From Chromatiales bacterium (lineage in GTDB: Bacteria; Pseudomonadota; Gammaproteobacteria; Steroidobacterales; GCA-2729495), in the NCBI GenBank assembly GCA_002688175.1, contig NZCC01000061.1, positions 1-64,000 on the forward strand: a stretch of DNA of 64,000 bases, given 5' to 3'. The notes beneath the pieces were generated by a model that made no database searches, was not told where the DNA came from, and saw only the letters and a list, made by a program, of their open reading frames with translations. Every line of letters starts with the position of its first letter. Position 1 is the first letter of the stretch. The position numbers and the translations under genes were made by a program. Positions 43,669 to 52,547 of the stretch are shown here, piece by piece.

Positions 43669-44574
43669 GTGACTAAAATTATTCGTACCCCGGACAGTTG
43701 CTTCGAAAAACTGCCTGAATACTCATTTGATCCGCACTATATGGACCTGCCTGATCCCGATTTCGGCAGCCTGCGTATGCATTACGTCGATGAGGGACCA
43801 GAGGACGGAAAGATTATTCTGCTCATGCATGGGCAGGGTTGCTGGAGCTATATTTTCCGGCACATGATTCCCTTAGTCACGGCCGCAGGATACCGGGTCA
43901 TCGCACCTGACTTCATCGGCTTCGGTCGCTCCGATAAATTACCGACTACCGATGACTACACATTTGAGAAACATGTCGGCTGGCTCACCGCCTTTTTCCG
44001 AGCTATGGAATTTGAAGATATAACCGCTTACCTGTTTGACTGGGGCGGATTTTTCGGCCTGCGTATCGCTGCTGAAGCGCCACATTTTTTTTCACGAATA
44101 GCACTTAGCAATACACAACTGCCGATTGGTGATGCCCCCGGGCGGGAATGGTTTATTAACTGGCGAGCCGAACAGTTTGCACTACCAAAGTTTCCACAGG
44201 GAGAGATGGTCAACGACGGAGCTCACAACAAACTGAGCCCGGAAACAATCGCCGCCTTTGATGCACCATATATTGACGAAAGTTATAAGACCGGACCGCG
44301 TCGTTTCCCGATGATTCTGCCTATTTCTACGGACATGGACTCGGTTCCTGAAAATCATGCAGCATGGGAAACTCTGGCCAATTGGAAAAAACCGGTGCTG
44401 ACGCTGTTCAGCGCCAATTTCAAAGGCACCGCGATGGGTCCCGAGAAACTAATTAACCATATACCCGGCGCTAGCGGACAAGCCCACGACTTATTAAATG
44501 ACGCAGGCTTTTATATCGTCGAAGATAAACCAAACGAACTGGCACAAAGCCTGTTGAAATTTGCCGGCAGTTAA
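43669..44574 (+). CDS. Haloalkane-dehalogenase-like alpha/beta hydrolase lacking the catalytic His
   Basis: A 301-residue homologue of the DhlA-type (HLD-I) haloalkane dehalogenases, aligning from the first residues (IIRTPDSCFEKLPEYSF). It keeps the nucleophile Asp124 with the neighbouring Trp125 (LFDWGGFFGLR) and the oxyanion region HGQGCWSYIFR. The position of the catalytic base reads NDAGFYIVED, with Phe281 where dehalogenases have His. The usual acid position reads SANFKG without Asp. It should therefore not complete hydrolysis by the normal route; it may bind, trap or sense a ligand. GTG 43669 lies 16 bp after the second permease, and the family start supports it over the upstream ATG. 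It is the last gene of the exporter operon. Confidence 0.85.
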   Translation: MTKIIRTPDSCFEKLPEYSFDPHYMDLPDPDFGSLRMHYVDEGPEDGKIILLMHGQGCWSYIFRHMIPLVTAAGYRVIAPDFIGFGRSDKLPTTDDYTFEKHVGWLTAFFRAMEFEDITAYLFDWGGFFGLRIAAEAPHFFSRIALSNTQLPIGDAPGREWFINWRAEQFALPKFPQGEMVNDGAHNKLSPETIAAFDAPYIDESYKTGPRRFPMILPISTDMDSVPENHAAWETLANWKKPVLTLFSANFKGTAMGPEKLINHIPGASGQAHDLLNDAGFYIVEDKPNELAQSLLKFAGS

Positions 44575-44662
44575 AGCCAGAGTTAAATCAACTTCAGGGG
44601 GGGCGCGCTTTTCACAGCTGGAGCCAGTCCTGCGGATGGCGGGAAGTGGAGTCACCCCCTCG

Positions 44663-44932
44663 CTAGATACCCAGCCTGCCCAATGCATCAATAACTTCGC
44701 CCAGAGCCATCGCCAGCTTCGGGTGTTCGGATTCGAAACGCAGCGCCGCATTCTTCAGTTGCCCGGCAGTTGTTTCGTGCTCAATCTCTACTGAAGCGGT
44801 GTCGCCCGCCAGCTTCTCGACATCCTGTGCAAGTGCCTGCAGCAAGGCTCGTGACTCTGCATCTATGGAATCAGCCGACGCGAGCTCCCGATGCAGGTTC
44901 TCGATGATATTTTTCAAGTGTTTCTTTTCCAT
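44663..44932 (-). CDS. DUF4404-like small helical protein
   Basis: About 89 residues from ATG 44932. The sequence is almost entirely amphipathic helix (KHLKNIIENLHRELASADSI, VEKLAGDTASVEIEHETTAG, FESEHPKLAMALGEVIDALG), matching the DUF4404 family by overall pattern. The frame is open to 44980, but MEKKHLKNI is the natural start. Function is unknown. The upstream region contains a GC-rich hairpin (44938-44951). Confidence 0.7.
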   Translation of the reverse strand: MEKKHLKNIIENLHRELASADSIDAESRALLQALAQDVEKLAGDTASVEIEHETTAGQLKNAALRFESEHPKLAMALGEVIDALGRLGI

Positions 44933-45108
44933 GACGAGCCGGCCCTCCGGCCTTTTGTAGCCATTCCTGCAAGTCTGCACCTAAGCCATGATGGGGTCAA
45001 TTTCGGTATTCACGCATTCAATAACTCCTTGATGGGCGATGTAATAACCATGGTCAGAAAAGTCTTCATCGCGACACTGGTTAGGCGAGGATACCAAGGG
45101 GCAAAACA

Positions 45109-45543
45109 GTGATTTCTGTGAAAGAAATGATGTCAATCAACGTTCAGACCCTGAGTCCAGGAGACAGTCTGGAAGATGCGAAACAGTTAATGAATGTTAG
45201 CGGTATTCATCATATTCCGATCATTGATGAAGCAGCAAAAATTGTTGGCCTTGTCTCGCACCGTGATGTACTCGGAGCCTCTGAATCCATCCTTAGTGAG
45301 AACCGCACCATGCAAAATGCTGGCAATATTTTAATTGAGAGCTTCATGACGCGCGACATCACAACTGTTGATGGCAGAGCAAACCTGAGAGAGGCTGCTT
45401 TGTTCCTGCAAAGGCACAAATACGGCTGCCTACCTGTTGTAACCGACGGACAGCTCAAAGGCATTGTCACCGACAGTGATTTTGTAGCCATTGCAATTGA
45501 TCTTCTTGAACAAGCCGAAGCGTCGGAGCCGGAAGAACTTTGA
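45109..45543 (+). CDS. Tandem CBS-domain protein
   Basis: A 144-residue protein made of two CBS domains: VKEMMSINVQTLSPGDSLED to about residue 60, and FMTRDITTVDGRANLREAA to the end. CBS pairs bind adenosine nucleotides and regulate partners. Both domains have the typical HHIPIID and YGCLPVV strands. GTG 45109 is preceded by AAGGGG. It is followed 45 bp later by the degenerate HD-GYP gene, so regulation of or with that protein is possible. Confidence 0.9.
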   Translation: MISVKEMMSINVQTLSPGDSLEDAKQLMNVSGIHHIPIIDEAAKIVGLVSHRDVLGASESILSENRTMQNAGNILIESFMTRDITTVDGRANLREAALFLQRHKYGCLPVVTDGQLKGIVTDSDFVAIAIDLLEQAEASEPEEL

Positions 45544-45588
45544 CCTGACGGCACCGATCGGCAGGCAACATCGGTCTATAACGACTTT

Positions 45589-46674
45589 ATGACAGATCAT
45601 GGCTACCTTATGACAAAACCCACCCCAGTGTTTGCGCAACCGACCCAACTTAAAGCGCTGCAGCATTATTGTGATTACGTGTACGTCGACCCGCAGCGTA
45701 GCGACCAAAATATTCATTTGCGTCTTACCCAGGGACAACCACTCAGCCGGGCGCTGACGCAGCCCCAATTAAACGGCGCACCGCATGCACTGAGTAAATT
45801 GCGTGAAGTGTTGCGCAATATGAGTACCCTCGTTAACCATACAATCCGCGAAGCACGCCAAAATGGGCAGATTGAACTCAAACCGATCTATTCGGAACTG
45901 GACACATTTCTCGACAGCACACTTGAAAATACCGACGGTATGCAATGGTTGATTGCAACGGAGCCGGTGAAGGGATTCCTGAGCCGGCGGGCGCTCGGCA
46001 CATCGATGCTGTGCATTGTGTTTGGCAGGCAACTCGGTCTGGAGCGGCACGAACTACTGCAGTTGGCTCTCGGTGGCTTATTACTGGATATTGGAAAAGT
46101 CAGTGTACCCATAACCATTCTCGCTAAACCAGAGCGGCTTAACGCAGAAGAAAAATGGTTCACAACCCGTCACGTACAGCAAAGCCTGGCCATGATGCAT
46201 TTTAACGGCGAGAATCTTGATCGAGTTGTTCCGATGATTGCAGCCCATCATGAACGTCTGGATGGCAGCGGTTACCCGAACCAGATCACCGGCACCAACA
46301 TTCCGCTTTATGCCCGTATTGCCGGGATCGTTGACACGTTCGATGCGCTGACGCTGAACCGACGCTATGCCCCGGCACGTTCCGGCTACTCTGCCTTACG
46401 TTTTTTAAGTGCCCTGCGGCAGACAAAATTTGATGCGGCACTAGTCGATGAATTCATTCTTAGCCTCGGTATCTACCCTATCGGCACGCGGGTGCAACTT
46501 GATGACGGCTCAACAGGCCTCGTACTCGGCCAGAACAGTGGCCAACCTCGACAACCAAATGTTCTGCTGACCCATGACACAGCCGGCCAGCCAGTCAAAA
46601 CAATCCGGATCGTAACGATCGGATTGACCACACCGATAACCCAGACATTCCCGACAGCGGGCCAGAAAGAATAA
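45589..46674 (+). CDS. HD-GYP domain protein with degenerate HD motif
   Basis: A 361-residue DUF3391/HD-GYP protein. The N-terminal DUF3391-like region includes LQHYCDYVYVDPQRS. In the HD-GYP domain, LLLDIGK (residues 164-170) replaces the usual LLHDIGK, so the metal-binding His of the HD pair is Leu166. The first His of the domain (around 134) also appears to be missing. His195, His220-His221, GSGYP (226-230) and Asp249 remain. Hydrolysis of cyclic di-GMP is therefore doubtful; a binding or signalling role is possible. The family C-terminal segment PIGTRVQLDDGSTGLVLGQN is present. Confidence 0.85.
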   Translation: MTDHGYLMTKPTPVFAQPTQLKALQHYCDYVYVDPQRSDQNIHLRLTQGQPLSRALTQPQLNGAPHALSKLREVLRNMSTLVNHTIREARQNGQIELKPIYSELDTFLDSTLENTDGMQWLIATEPVKGFLSRRALGTSMLCIVFGRQLGLERHELLQLALGGLLLDIGKVSVPITILAKPERLNAEEKWFTTRHVQQSLAMMHFNGENLDRVVPMIAAHHERLDGSGYPNQITGTNIPLYARIAGIVDTFDALTLNRRYAPARSGYSALRFLSALRQTKFDAALVDEFILSLGIYPIGTRVQLDDGSTGLVLGQNSGQPRQPNVLLTHDTAGQPVKTIRIVTIGLTTPITQTFPTAGQKE

Positions 46675-46841
46675 CCACGGACCCGGCTCAATTTCCCTGA
46701 CCACAGACAAACCAGCGGGTCAGCATTATGGCGCCGCAGTGCAGCTCTGAGTCCCCGATGCCGGGTCTGTGAAGCAGCGCATAGCCCCTGACCCTATTTA
46801 GCACTAGATTATTAATCTTTATTGTCTGCCTTGTCTGGATT

Positions 46842-47804
46842 ATGTTAACTGCTGTCATTGCATTAATATCTTTTGCCGTCGCTTTTGTTGGCGGCTGCGT
46901 AATGACCAAGGCCTATTTTTTAACCAAAGGCGCACCTGATTTAGTCCATCGCAACAAGGTCCATGCGCTACTCCAGGCCCAGCGGGTTCGCTACCGCAAG
47001 CGCCTGGTTGCACTGAATAATGTCATACGTCGCCACGAAGATACCCGCGATCAGATCCGTGAAAAGCTCACAAATATTGAGAACAAACATGCGGAACGAG
47101 GTGAATCACTACATAGGGTAAAAGCTAAGCTCCATCAGGAACAAGAGCAAACCCAGAATCTGCAACAGCAATTAACCAAGCTCGAGCACTGCAGCACCAA
47201 TGTACAGGCTGACGAGACGAGCACCTCCGCTCTGGAAAATGAACTTGGGATGCTACGCATAGAAAAAGATGATCTGGCGGCACGAGTCAGACGATCTGAA
47301 GAGGAACAAGCCCAAATTGTTGCCACAGCTGAATCCAGCGAAACCGTAGATGAAATAGCAAGGATGCGTGCCGATATGGGCGAACTACGCGAGACTCTTG
47401 CAACACGTAACCGACGTGTTCACGACCTTGAACTCCAGTTACAGGAAAGCGCCAAACAGGCAAGAGAACTTCAAGCCAAGCTGGACAATTGGAAACAACG
47501 TGTGACACCACTGACCCGTAAACTCATGCAGCAGAAAAAAGTGATCCAGAGTTTCTGCCTTGACAACGATACAGAACATCAGGGCGATGATTTAAAGGCA
47601 ATTCGTGGCATCGGCCCGGCACTCGAGCGCCGGCTACAACAGCAAGGCATACAGCACTACCGGCAACTAGCCGAAATGACGTCAGACGAACTTGCCGACA
47701 TAGCAAAAAAGCTGGACATCGCACCAAATCTTGTTGAGCGCGACGCCTGGAGCGAGCAGGCCCAGGACCTGATGGAAAAAGCTGAACTCAGCGAGACTGT
47801 CTGA
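46842..47804 (+). CDS. Membrane-anchored coiled-coil protein with C-terminal helix-hairpin-helix
   Basis: A 320-residue protein. One N-terminal hydrophobic segment (VIALISFAVAFVGGCV) is followed by about 190 residues of coiled coil rich in Glu, Gln and Arg. It ends with a helix-hairpin-helix-like domain (LKAIRGIGPALERRLQQQGI, YRQLAEMTSDELADIAKKL). Such C-terminal domains resemble those of ribosomal L21-associated and DUF4332-type proteins and may bind nucleic acid or protein. Function unknown. Confidence 0.7.
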   Translation: MLTAVIALISFAVAFVGGCVMTKAYFLTKGAPDLVHRNKVHALLQAQRVRYRKRLVALNNVIRRHEDTRDQIREKLTNIENKHAERGESLHRVKAKLHQEQEQTQNLQQQLTKLEHCSTNVQADETSTSALENELGMLRIEKDDLAARVRRSEEEQAQIVATAESSETVDEIARMRADMGELRETLATRNRRVHDLELQLQESAKQARELQAKLDNWKQRVTPLTRKLMQQKKVIQSFCLDNDTEHQGDDLKAIRGIGPALERRLQQQGIQHYRQLAEMTSDELADIAKKLDIAPNLVERDAWSEQAQDLMEKAELSETV

Positions 47805-47897
47805 ACACTACCTCCCCGTTCACTGGGACCACCCTGTCGGTTCCGGTATCATCCGCTGTGATCTGCTTCACTAACAAATTATATTCAGGATCCCAGC

Positions 47898-48902
47898 ATG
47901 GCAAATTATTCTGTCCCAGACAGTGCACCGGTCAGTGTCGTCGTGATCGGCGTTGAAAATATCGAATCATCGCTAGAGTTTTACGCTGCTACACTTGGTC
48001 TCGAGGTCATCGAAAGACTTACCTGGGAAGGCCCAGAATTTGAGCGACACTGGGACCTGCCGACTGGCTCCTCCGCCAAATGCATTTTCCTGGGCCATGG
48101 TGCCGACCCGGTTGGGCGAATTCAGATCATGGAATTCAACGCATCCGACAGAAAACTTGTCCGGCCACAGAAAATAAGGTGTGCCACCGGACTCTTCAAC
48201 CTGAATGTTTACACCAAAGATATTGTTAGCGATTGCGAGATGCTCAAATCGCAGGGATTCAACTTCTGGAGTGAACCGGCACTGAACGATTTCGGCCCAG
48301 CCGTTGGTGAGATCAGCGAGGTTGCATTTGACGGACCGGATGGCATCGTCATCAATATGATTCAACTCATCACCGAGGACCCGAATACCTTGAGCGGCAA
48401 GTTACTCGCATTCCTGGATGATTACGGCTGTACAAGCACTGGATTCACAGCTGTTGCGACAACTTCGCATGGTGTACGGGACATGGATAGAGCGCTCGAA
48501 TTTTATTATGGACCACTTAAAATGGCGCTGTTCATGGAAACAACTCTTAAGAGCGCCGATAACAACATAGCCATCGGCCTGCCGGCAGATGCCGAAACCC
48601 GCAGTGTATTTATCCAAGGCGGCCATGAATACGGCAAGATTGCATTGTCAAGCCCGATAAATTATGAAATCCCCAACCTCATACCCGATGCTGTACCACC
48701 GAATATTGGCTATCTCGCCCAATCATTTCAGGTTAATGACCTGAACCTGGTCGCCAACGAATGTATCAATATCGACGTCGATATTATCTCCGGACCGGAA
48801 GAGATTACTTTGCCGGGTCGCGGGTTGTGCCGGGCAATGGTGGTTCGAAACCCGGGGTCCGGGGCGTTGCAGGAGATCTTCCAGCAGATCCGGGAAATCT
48901 GA
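47898..48902 (+). CDS. Two-domain VOC (glyoxalase/dioxygenase superfamily) protein
   Basis: A 334-residue protein with two vicinal-oxygen-chelate domains: residues about 10-155 (VSVVVIGVENIESSLEFYAA, IQIMEFNAS, GPDGIVINMIQL) and about 175-330 (VATTSHGVRDMDRALEFYYG). Metal ligands are not all obvious, so enzymatic activity is uncertain. Its last 98 bp overlap, tail to tail, the 3' end of the ParA-like gene on the other strand. Confidence 0.82.
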   Translation: MANYSVPDSAPVSVVVIGVENIESSLEFYAATLGLEVIERLTWEGPEFERHWDLPTGSSAKCIFLGHGADPVGRIQIMEFNASDRKLVRPQKIRCATGLFNLNVYTKDIVSDCEMLKSQGFNFWSEPALNDFGPAVGEISEVAFDGPDGIVINMIQLITEDPNTLSGKLLAFLDDYGCTSTGFTAVATTSHGVRDMDRALEFYYGPLKMALFMETTLKSADNNIAIGLPADAETRSVFIQGGHEYGKIALSSPINYEIPNLIPDAVPPNIGYLAQSFQVNDLNLVANECINIDVDIISGPEEITLPGRGLCRAMVVRNPGSGALQEIFQQIREI

Positions 48903-49695
48903 CGGTATCGGTATATTTTGGCCTGACGGCTGACTTATCAGTCTGCTCCGGCGTTGCGGGGCCGGCTGGCAAGTCTTTTTTCGGCTTCAGCAAGTCGCGC
49001 GGCGTCAACTCAGTTTCAAGCTGATCCTCCAGCCAATTGGTGACCGACTTCCAGCTGTCAAGATCTTTGGATACCCGGGAAGGCTGCATCTCGTGAATGC
49101 TGAGCCCCTGCTCAGCAGCAAATACATAGTTCTGGCTGTCGCGCAATTCACCTACTACAGATATGGATAGCCGCTCCAGAAATCGTTTGAGTTTTCGATA
49201 ACTGAGCGTATTCTCTCGAACCCGGTTCGCAACAACGCCCAGCCGACCCATACGACGACTGACTTTCGCGACAACCAGCAAGTCGGACACAAACCGGGCC
49301 GCGGCGTAAATATCAATATCTGAAGGTAATGCCGGTACCAGGATCGCATGGGCGCCACGCGTAAACTCGGCCAGGTCCGGTGCCTGCAATGCGGCCGGAG
49401 TATCGATGACGAGATATTTGATATGGAGCGGTACCCGCATCTGGAAACTGCGGGTCATTGTCGTGTCATGCTCGCAGGCAGAGATACCATAGACCTCTGG
49501 TCGTTTGTCAGAACGATTCTGCATCCAGCGTAATGCAGAACCCTGTGGATCGAAGTCCATTAACGCGACCGGATGGCCGGATGCTGACAGGAATCCAGCT
49601 ATATTTGATGCGACGGTAGATTTTCCTGAACCGCCCTTGGGATTGATAACAACAATCCGTTTCAGATCAGGGCGACTGGGTGCTTTCAACAACAT
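48805..49695 (-). CDS. Orphan ParA/MinD-like P-loop ATPase
   Basis: A 296-residue deviant-Walker ATPase with NPKGGSGKST near residues 18-27, MDFDPQGSALRWM as switch I region, and VIDTPAALQAPDL as switch II. No ParB or parS is adjacent, so it belongs to the orphan positioning ATPases (McdA/ParC/MipZ-like) rather than chromosome partitioning. The C-terminal 60 residues are Pro/Arg-rich and low in complexity; they lie largely in the stretch overlapping the VOC gene, suggesting a secondarily extended tail. The cargo is unknown. Confidence 0.85.
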   Translation of the reverse strand: MLLKAPSRPDLKRIVVINPKGGSGKSTVASNIAGFLSASGHPVALMDFDPQGSALRWMQNRSDKRPEVYGISACEHDTTMTRSFQMRVPLHIKYLVIDTPAALQAPDLAEFTRGAHAILVPALPSDIDIYAAARFVSDLLVVAKVSRRMGRLGVVANRVRENTLSYRKLKRFLERLSISVVGELRDSQNYVFAAEQGLSIHEMQPSRVSKDLDSWKSVTNWLEDQLETELTPRDLLKPKKDLPAGPATPEQTDKSAVRPKYTDTVRFPGSAGRSPATPRTPGFEPPLPGTTRDPAK

Positions 49696-49798
49696 GGATA
49701 CTTTTTATAACCTTGTTGCCGCACACGAGCAAGCATTTTACATAAATCTGGCTAACTGAAGTGATCCACAAAACATAATCAGCCTTCGGTTACACATA

Positions 49799-51433
49799 TT
49801 ACTGCAGGGAATTTTGCCGCCGAATCAATGCACGTTCCTCAAGATAATCCAGAGTGTCCTTATACAATCCCTGTCGTGGCTTGAAAGTGACACCAAACTC
49901 CATGACCTGATCCGAGGCTGGCTCGTAACGAGGCCAATCAGGCAAGCCCGGGCCATTGGGATCGCCGGTCTTGGCAAAATTCAGCCAATAGGACTGTACA
50001 GTTTGGCCCCAGGCCAGGTCTTCATCGGTTACCGCCTTGCCCGCCATTTGTCTTGGCCGCTGCCATTCCGGGTGTTCACGAACATGTCCGAAGATAAACG
50101 GTACTTCTATGCCATGGCCAGCACCCGGAACCTCCCCGCGTAGATTTGTTTGTACGTAGGTGACATGGTACAGCCAGGCTGGAGATCGGACATTGGCCAT
50201 TTGCTTGCCGAGATAACGCGTCGAGGTCAGAAACAGACCCTCGGCAAACCATCGCTGTGACAGGCCGATGCGGGTCCACTGGTCATCAAATGGCGCCAGG
50301 TCCTCAGCCGACAACCCCGTTATCAATTCACCGCCGAGAAACCATTTGCCGATCAGCGGAATACCGTCAATCTGATTCCATTCCCAGTTGTTTGCGCCAC
50401 CAATATACGGAACATCATGCTGTTCACCGCGCTCGAATACGCGTGCCACATGGTCGACGACGACGCGACCGTCAACGACCGGACCAAATGCCACCTGCTT
50501 ATTGGTCTGATAATCAACAATAGGCTCCCACGACAAGGCACGTAACGTCTCAAGTAACTCTTCATCCGAATCAGCTTTGAGCGCAAAATGCTCGACAAAA
50601 TCGATACCCATATCTTCACGCGATTGCGCCACCGGGCCAGGCGGTCCGCGCTTGAATGCATGCTGGGTCCTGTCTATTAAGATCGCACTGCCCTGGGCTA
50701 TAGCCTTGTGAAACAGCCCTTTCGACTGCGGCGTTATCATCAGGAAATTAACCGATACACCACCGGCAGAGTGCCCAAAAATTGTGACATCATCCGGATT
50801 TCCACCAAATGCACTGATATTTCTCTGGACCCACTCGAGTGCAGCAATCTGATCGAATACTCCGTAATTAACAAGCGGTTCCGACGACTGTATCCGGGAC
50901 ATAGCAGGATGAGCGAAACGACCGAGATACCCGATCCTGTAATTAAATGTCACCAATACAACACCCTGACTCGCAAGCAGGCGTCCATCGAAAAGAGGAA
51001 CCGAACCAGAACCGTATTGCATATTACCGCCATGAATATAGAACATGACTGGCAGAGGCTCATCGCTATGCTTAACCGGTGTCCAGATATTTACCGTCAG
51101 GCAGTCTTCATTCTTACCTACCGCAGTAAAATGCGTATCGACCCATTCTGGATAAATCCCAACCCGCTGAGGACAGGCATGACCGAAACGTGAACTGTCT
51201 CGTACACCACTCCACGGCACAGCCTGCTGCGGCGGTCGCCAACGCAGCGCACCGACCGGAGGTTGCGCATAGGGAATACCACGAAAAATCCTGACATTAT
51301 CTTCAATGACTCCCTGCAATTTACCGGAGTCAATCTGCACGATAGTATCTGAGTTCTGAGCGTGCACCTGCAAACAACACGCCAGCATCATAATCACAAA
51401 GAAACGACCGTGGACCGGAATAGTTATGTTCAT
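49799..51433 (-). CDS. Secreted type-B carboxylesterase
   Basis: A 544-residue carboxylesterase family member with a signal peptide (FFVIMMLACCLQVHAQ). Typical segments are RIFRGIPYAQPPVGALRW, EDCLTVNIWTP and the elbow VTIFGHSAGGVSVN with the nucleophile Ser. The C-terminal His is probably in VPGAGHGIEVPF. It would hydrolyse esters in the periplasm or outside. The gene is monocistronic. Confidence 0.92.
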   Translation of the reverse strand: MNITIPVHGRFFVIMMLACCLQVHAQNSDTIVQIDSGKLQGVIEDNVRIFRGIPYAQPPVGALRWRPPQQAVPWSGVRDSSRFGHACPQRVGIYPEWVDTHFTAVGKNEDCLTVNIWTPVKHSDEPLPVMFYIHGGNMQYGSGSVPLFDGRLLASQGVVLVTFNYRIGYLGRFAHPAMSRIQSSEPLVNYGVFDQIAALEWVQRNISAFGGNPDDVTIFGHSAGGVSVNFLMITPQSKGLFHKAIAQGSAILIDRTQHAFKRGPPGPVAQSREDMGIDFVEHFALKADSDEELLETLRALSWEPIVDYQTNKQVAFGPVVDGRVVVDHVARVFERGEQHDVPYIGGANNWEWNQIDGIPLIGKWFLGGELITGLSAEDLAPFDDQWTRIGLSQRWFAEGLFLTSTRYLGKQMANVRSPAWLYHVTYVQTNLRGEVPGAGHGIEVPFIFGHVREHPEWQRPRQMAGKAVTDEDLAWGQTVQSYWLNFAKTGDPNGPGLPDWPRYEPASDQVMEFGVTFKPRQGLYKDTLDYLEERALIRRQNSLQ

Positions 51434-51568
51434 ATGTTCAGGATATCAGTGTGCAGCAGGAACAGCCAAATACTGCCTGATACGCCATTTTCGTAGCAAA
51501 CTACATGAATGATTCCACCGCTGCCAAGGTTTTCGGTCTAAAAACGAATTCTGGCAGCAACTGGACAA

Positions 51569-51597
51569 AAAAACCGGGGATAACCCCGGTTTTTAAA
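51569..51597 (-). terminator. Rho-independent terminator, bidirectional
   Basis: AAACCGGGG-ATAA-CCCCGGTTT is a perfect 9-bp stem with a tetraloop, with A-run on one side and T-run on the other. Read on the minus strand it ends the 140-residue secreted-protein gene stopping at 51643, and it insulates the esterase promoter. Confidence 0.9.
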
Positions 51598-51642
51598 ATT
51601 CATCGCCTCACCATATCTCAGCAGTGACAGTATTGCGGCAGC

Positions 51643-52065
51643 TCAGGCTGTATTTTCTCCAAGCGTTCCATTTTCAATACGGCTCTCAGGAATAAATACA
51701 TCAAGGACATCACCCGGGGATAGTTCATCCATGTGGAATCTGGTCCTTCCACTATCGGACAATACATGAAAATCCATGGGCGCAAAAAAAGTGCCCTTGA
51801 CATAACTACCATCGCGTAATTTCATCTGCACTGTAACTTGACCGCTCTTTTGAGCGCGAACTAACTTGACCTCAAAGTGTGCATAATTTTTTCCATCGCG
51901 TATTACGACTTCCTGACATGCCTGATCAATACCTGCAAAACTTGCAAGAATATTTGGCTTCCAGTTAATGTCGGCACATGTTTTTTCGTCGGCAAAAACT
52001 GACTGTGACAATGCAAGACTGGATACGAATAGCGCAACCAACATTGAAATATATTTACTGTTCAT
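51643..52065 (-). CDS. Secreted hypothetical protein
   Basis: A 140-residue protein with a signal peptide (MLVALFVSSLALSQSVFA). The mature part has two cysteines in the first third (TCADIN, ACQEVV), then a beta-rich region (VTVQMKLRDGSYVKGTFFAP, LSPGDVLDVFIPES). I recognise no domain. AGGAGG just before the ATG and the terminator downstream support a real monocistronic gene. Confidence 0.65.
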   Translation of the reverse strand: MNSKYISMLVALFVSSLALSQSVFADEKTCADINWKPNILASFAGIDQACQEVVIRDGKNYAHFEVKLVRAQKSGQVTVQMKLRDGSYVKGTFFAPMDFHVLSDSGRTRFHMDELSPGDVLDVFIPESRIENGTLGENTA

Positions 52066-52547
52066 AACGCCTCCTATTAATCGGTATCAAAGCATGAACC
52101 GTCTATCAATAATTACAATACTCATGATAAATGACTGCACAATACGGAATTACCGTAAGCTTTATAAAAAAACCGCAAGACTTAATCATGTATAGAAGAT
52201 GCATGCACTAATATTTTTTTATTACTTAAACATGCATCTAAAATATACGAACGAAGAGATGTTCTTCTGAAAAGAATGTCACAAATATTTTCAGCACAGC
52301 TTGTTGCACAACAAATCAAAATTCTTCTGTCGCTTACGGCCAAACTTTGTGCCCGTTAACATAATCTGAATTCAAGCCCTGATTTTTTAACAGCGGATAT
52401 TCACCATGAATTCCAACTGGCCACTGCACTGCAATATGGTTAATTGGCGTCATTACTGGGGTTATAGGCTGTATAATATTAGTTGCTCATAAAGATTACT
52501 CAGAATAATATATAAGCGTCTGCAGAGTCCTCGAACACAGACGAAAC
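52066..52547. other. AT-rich intergenic region, no gene seen
   Basis: About 480 bp, clearly more AT-rich than its flanks. The only short frames (for example a 28-codon ATG frame at 52408) have no supporting features. It presumably contains the divergent promoters of the two hypothetical genes on either side. Confidence 0.5.

Noticed and set aside
46719-46795. GC-rich segment before the coiled-coil gene, considered as an RNA gene
   Set aside because: No clear cloverleaf, conserved stem or terminator can be made from it.
50708-51193. 161-codon plus-strand frame
   Set aside because: Antisense to the esterase catalytic region.
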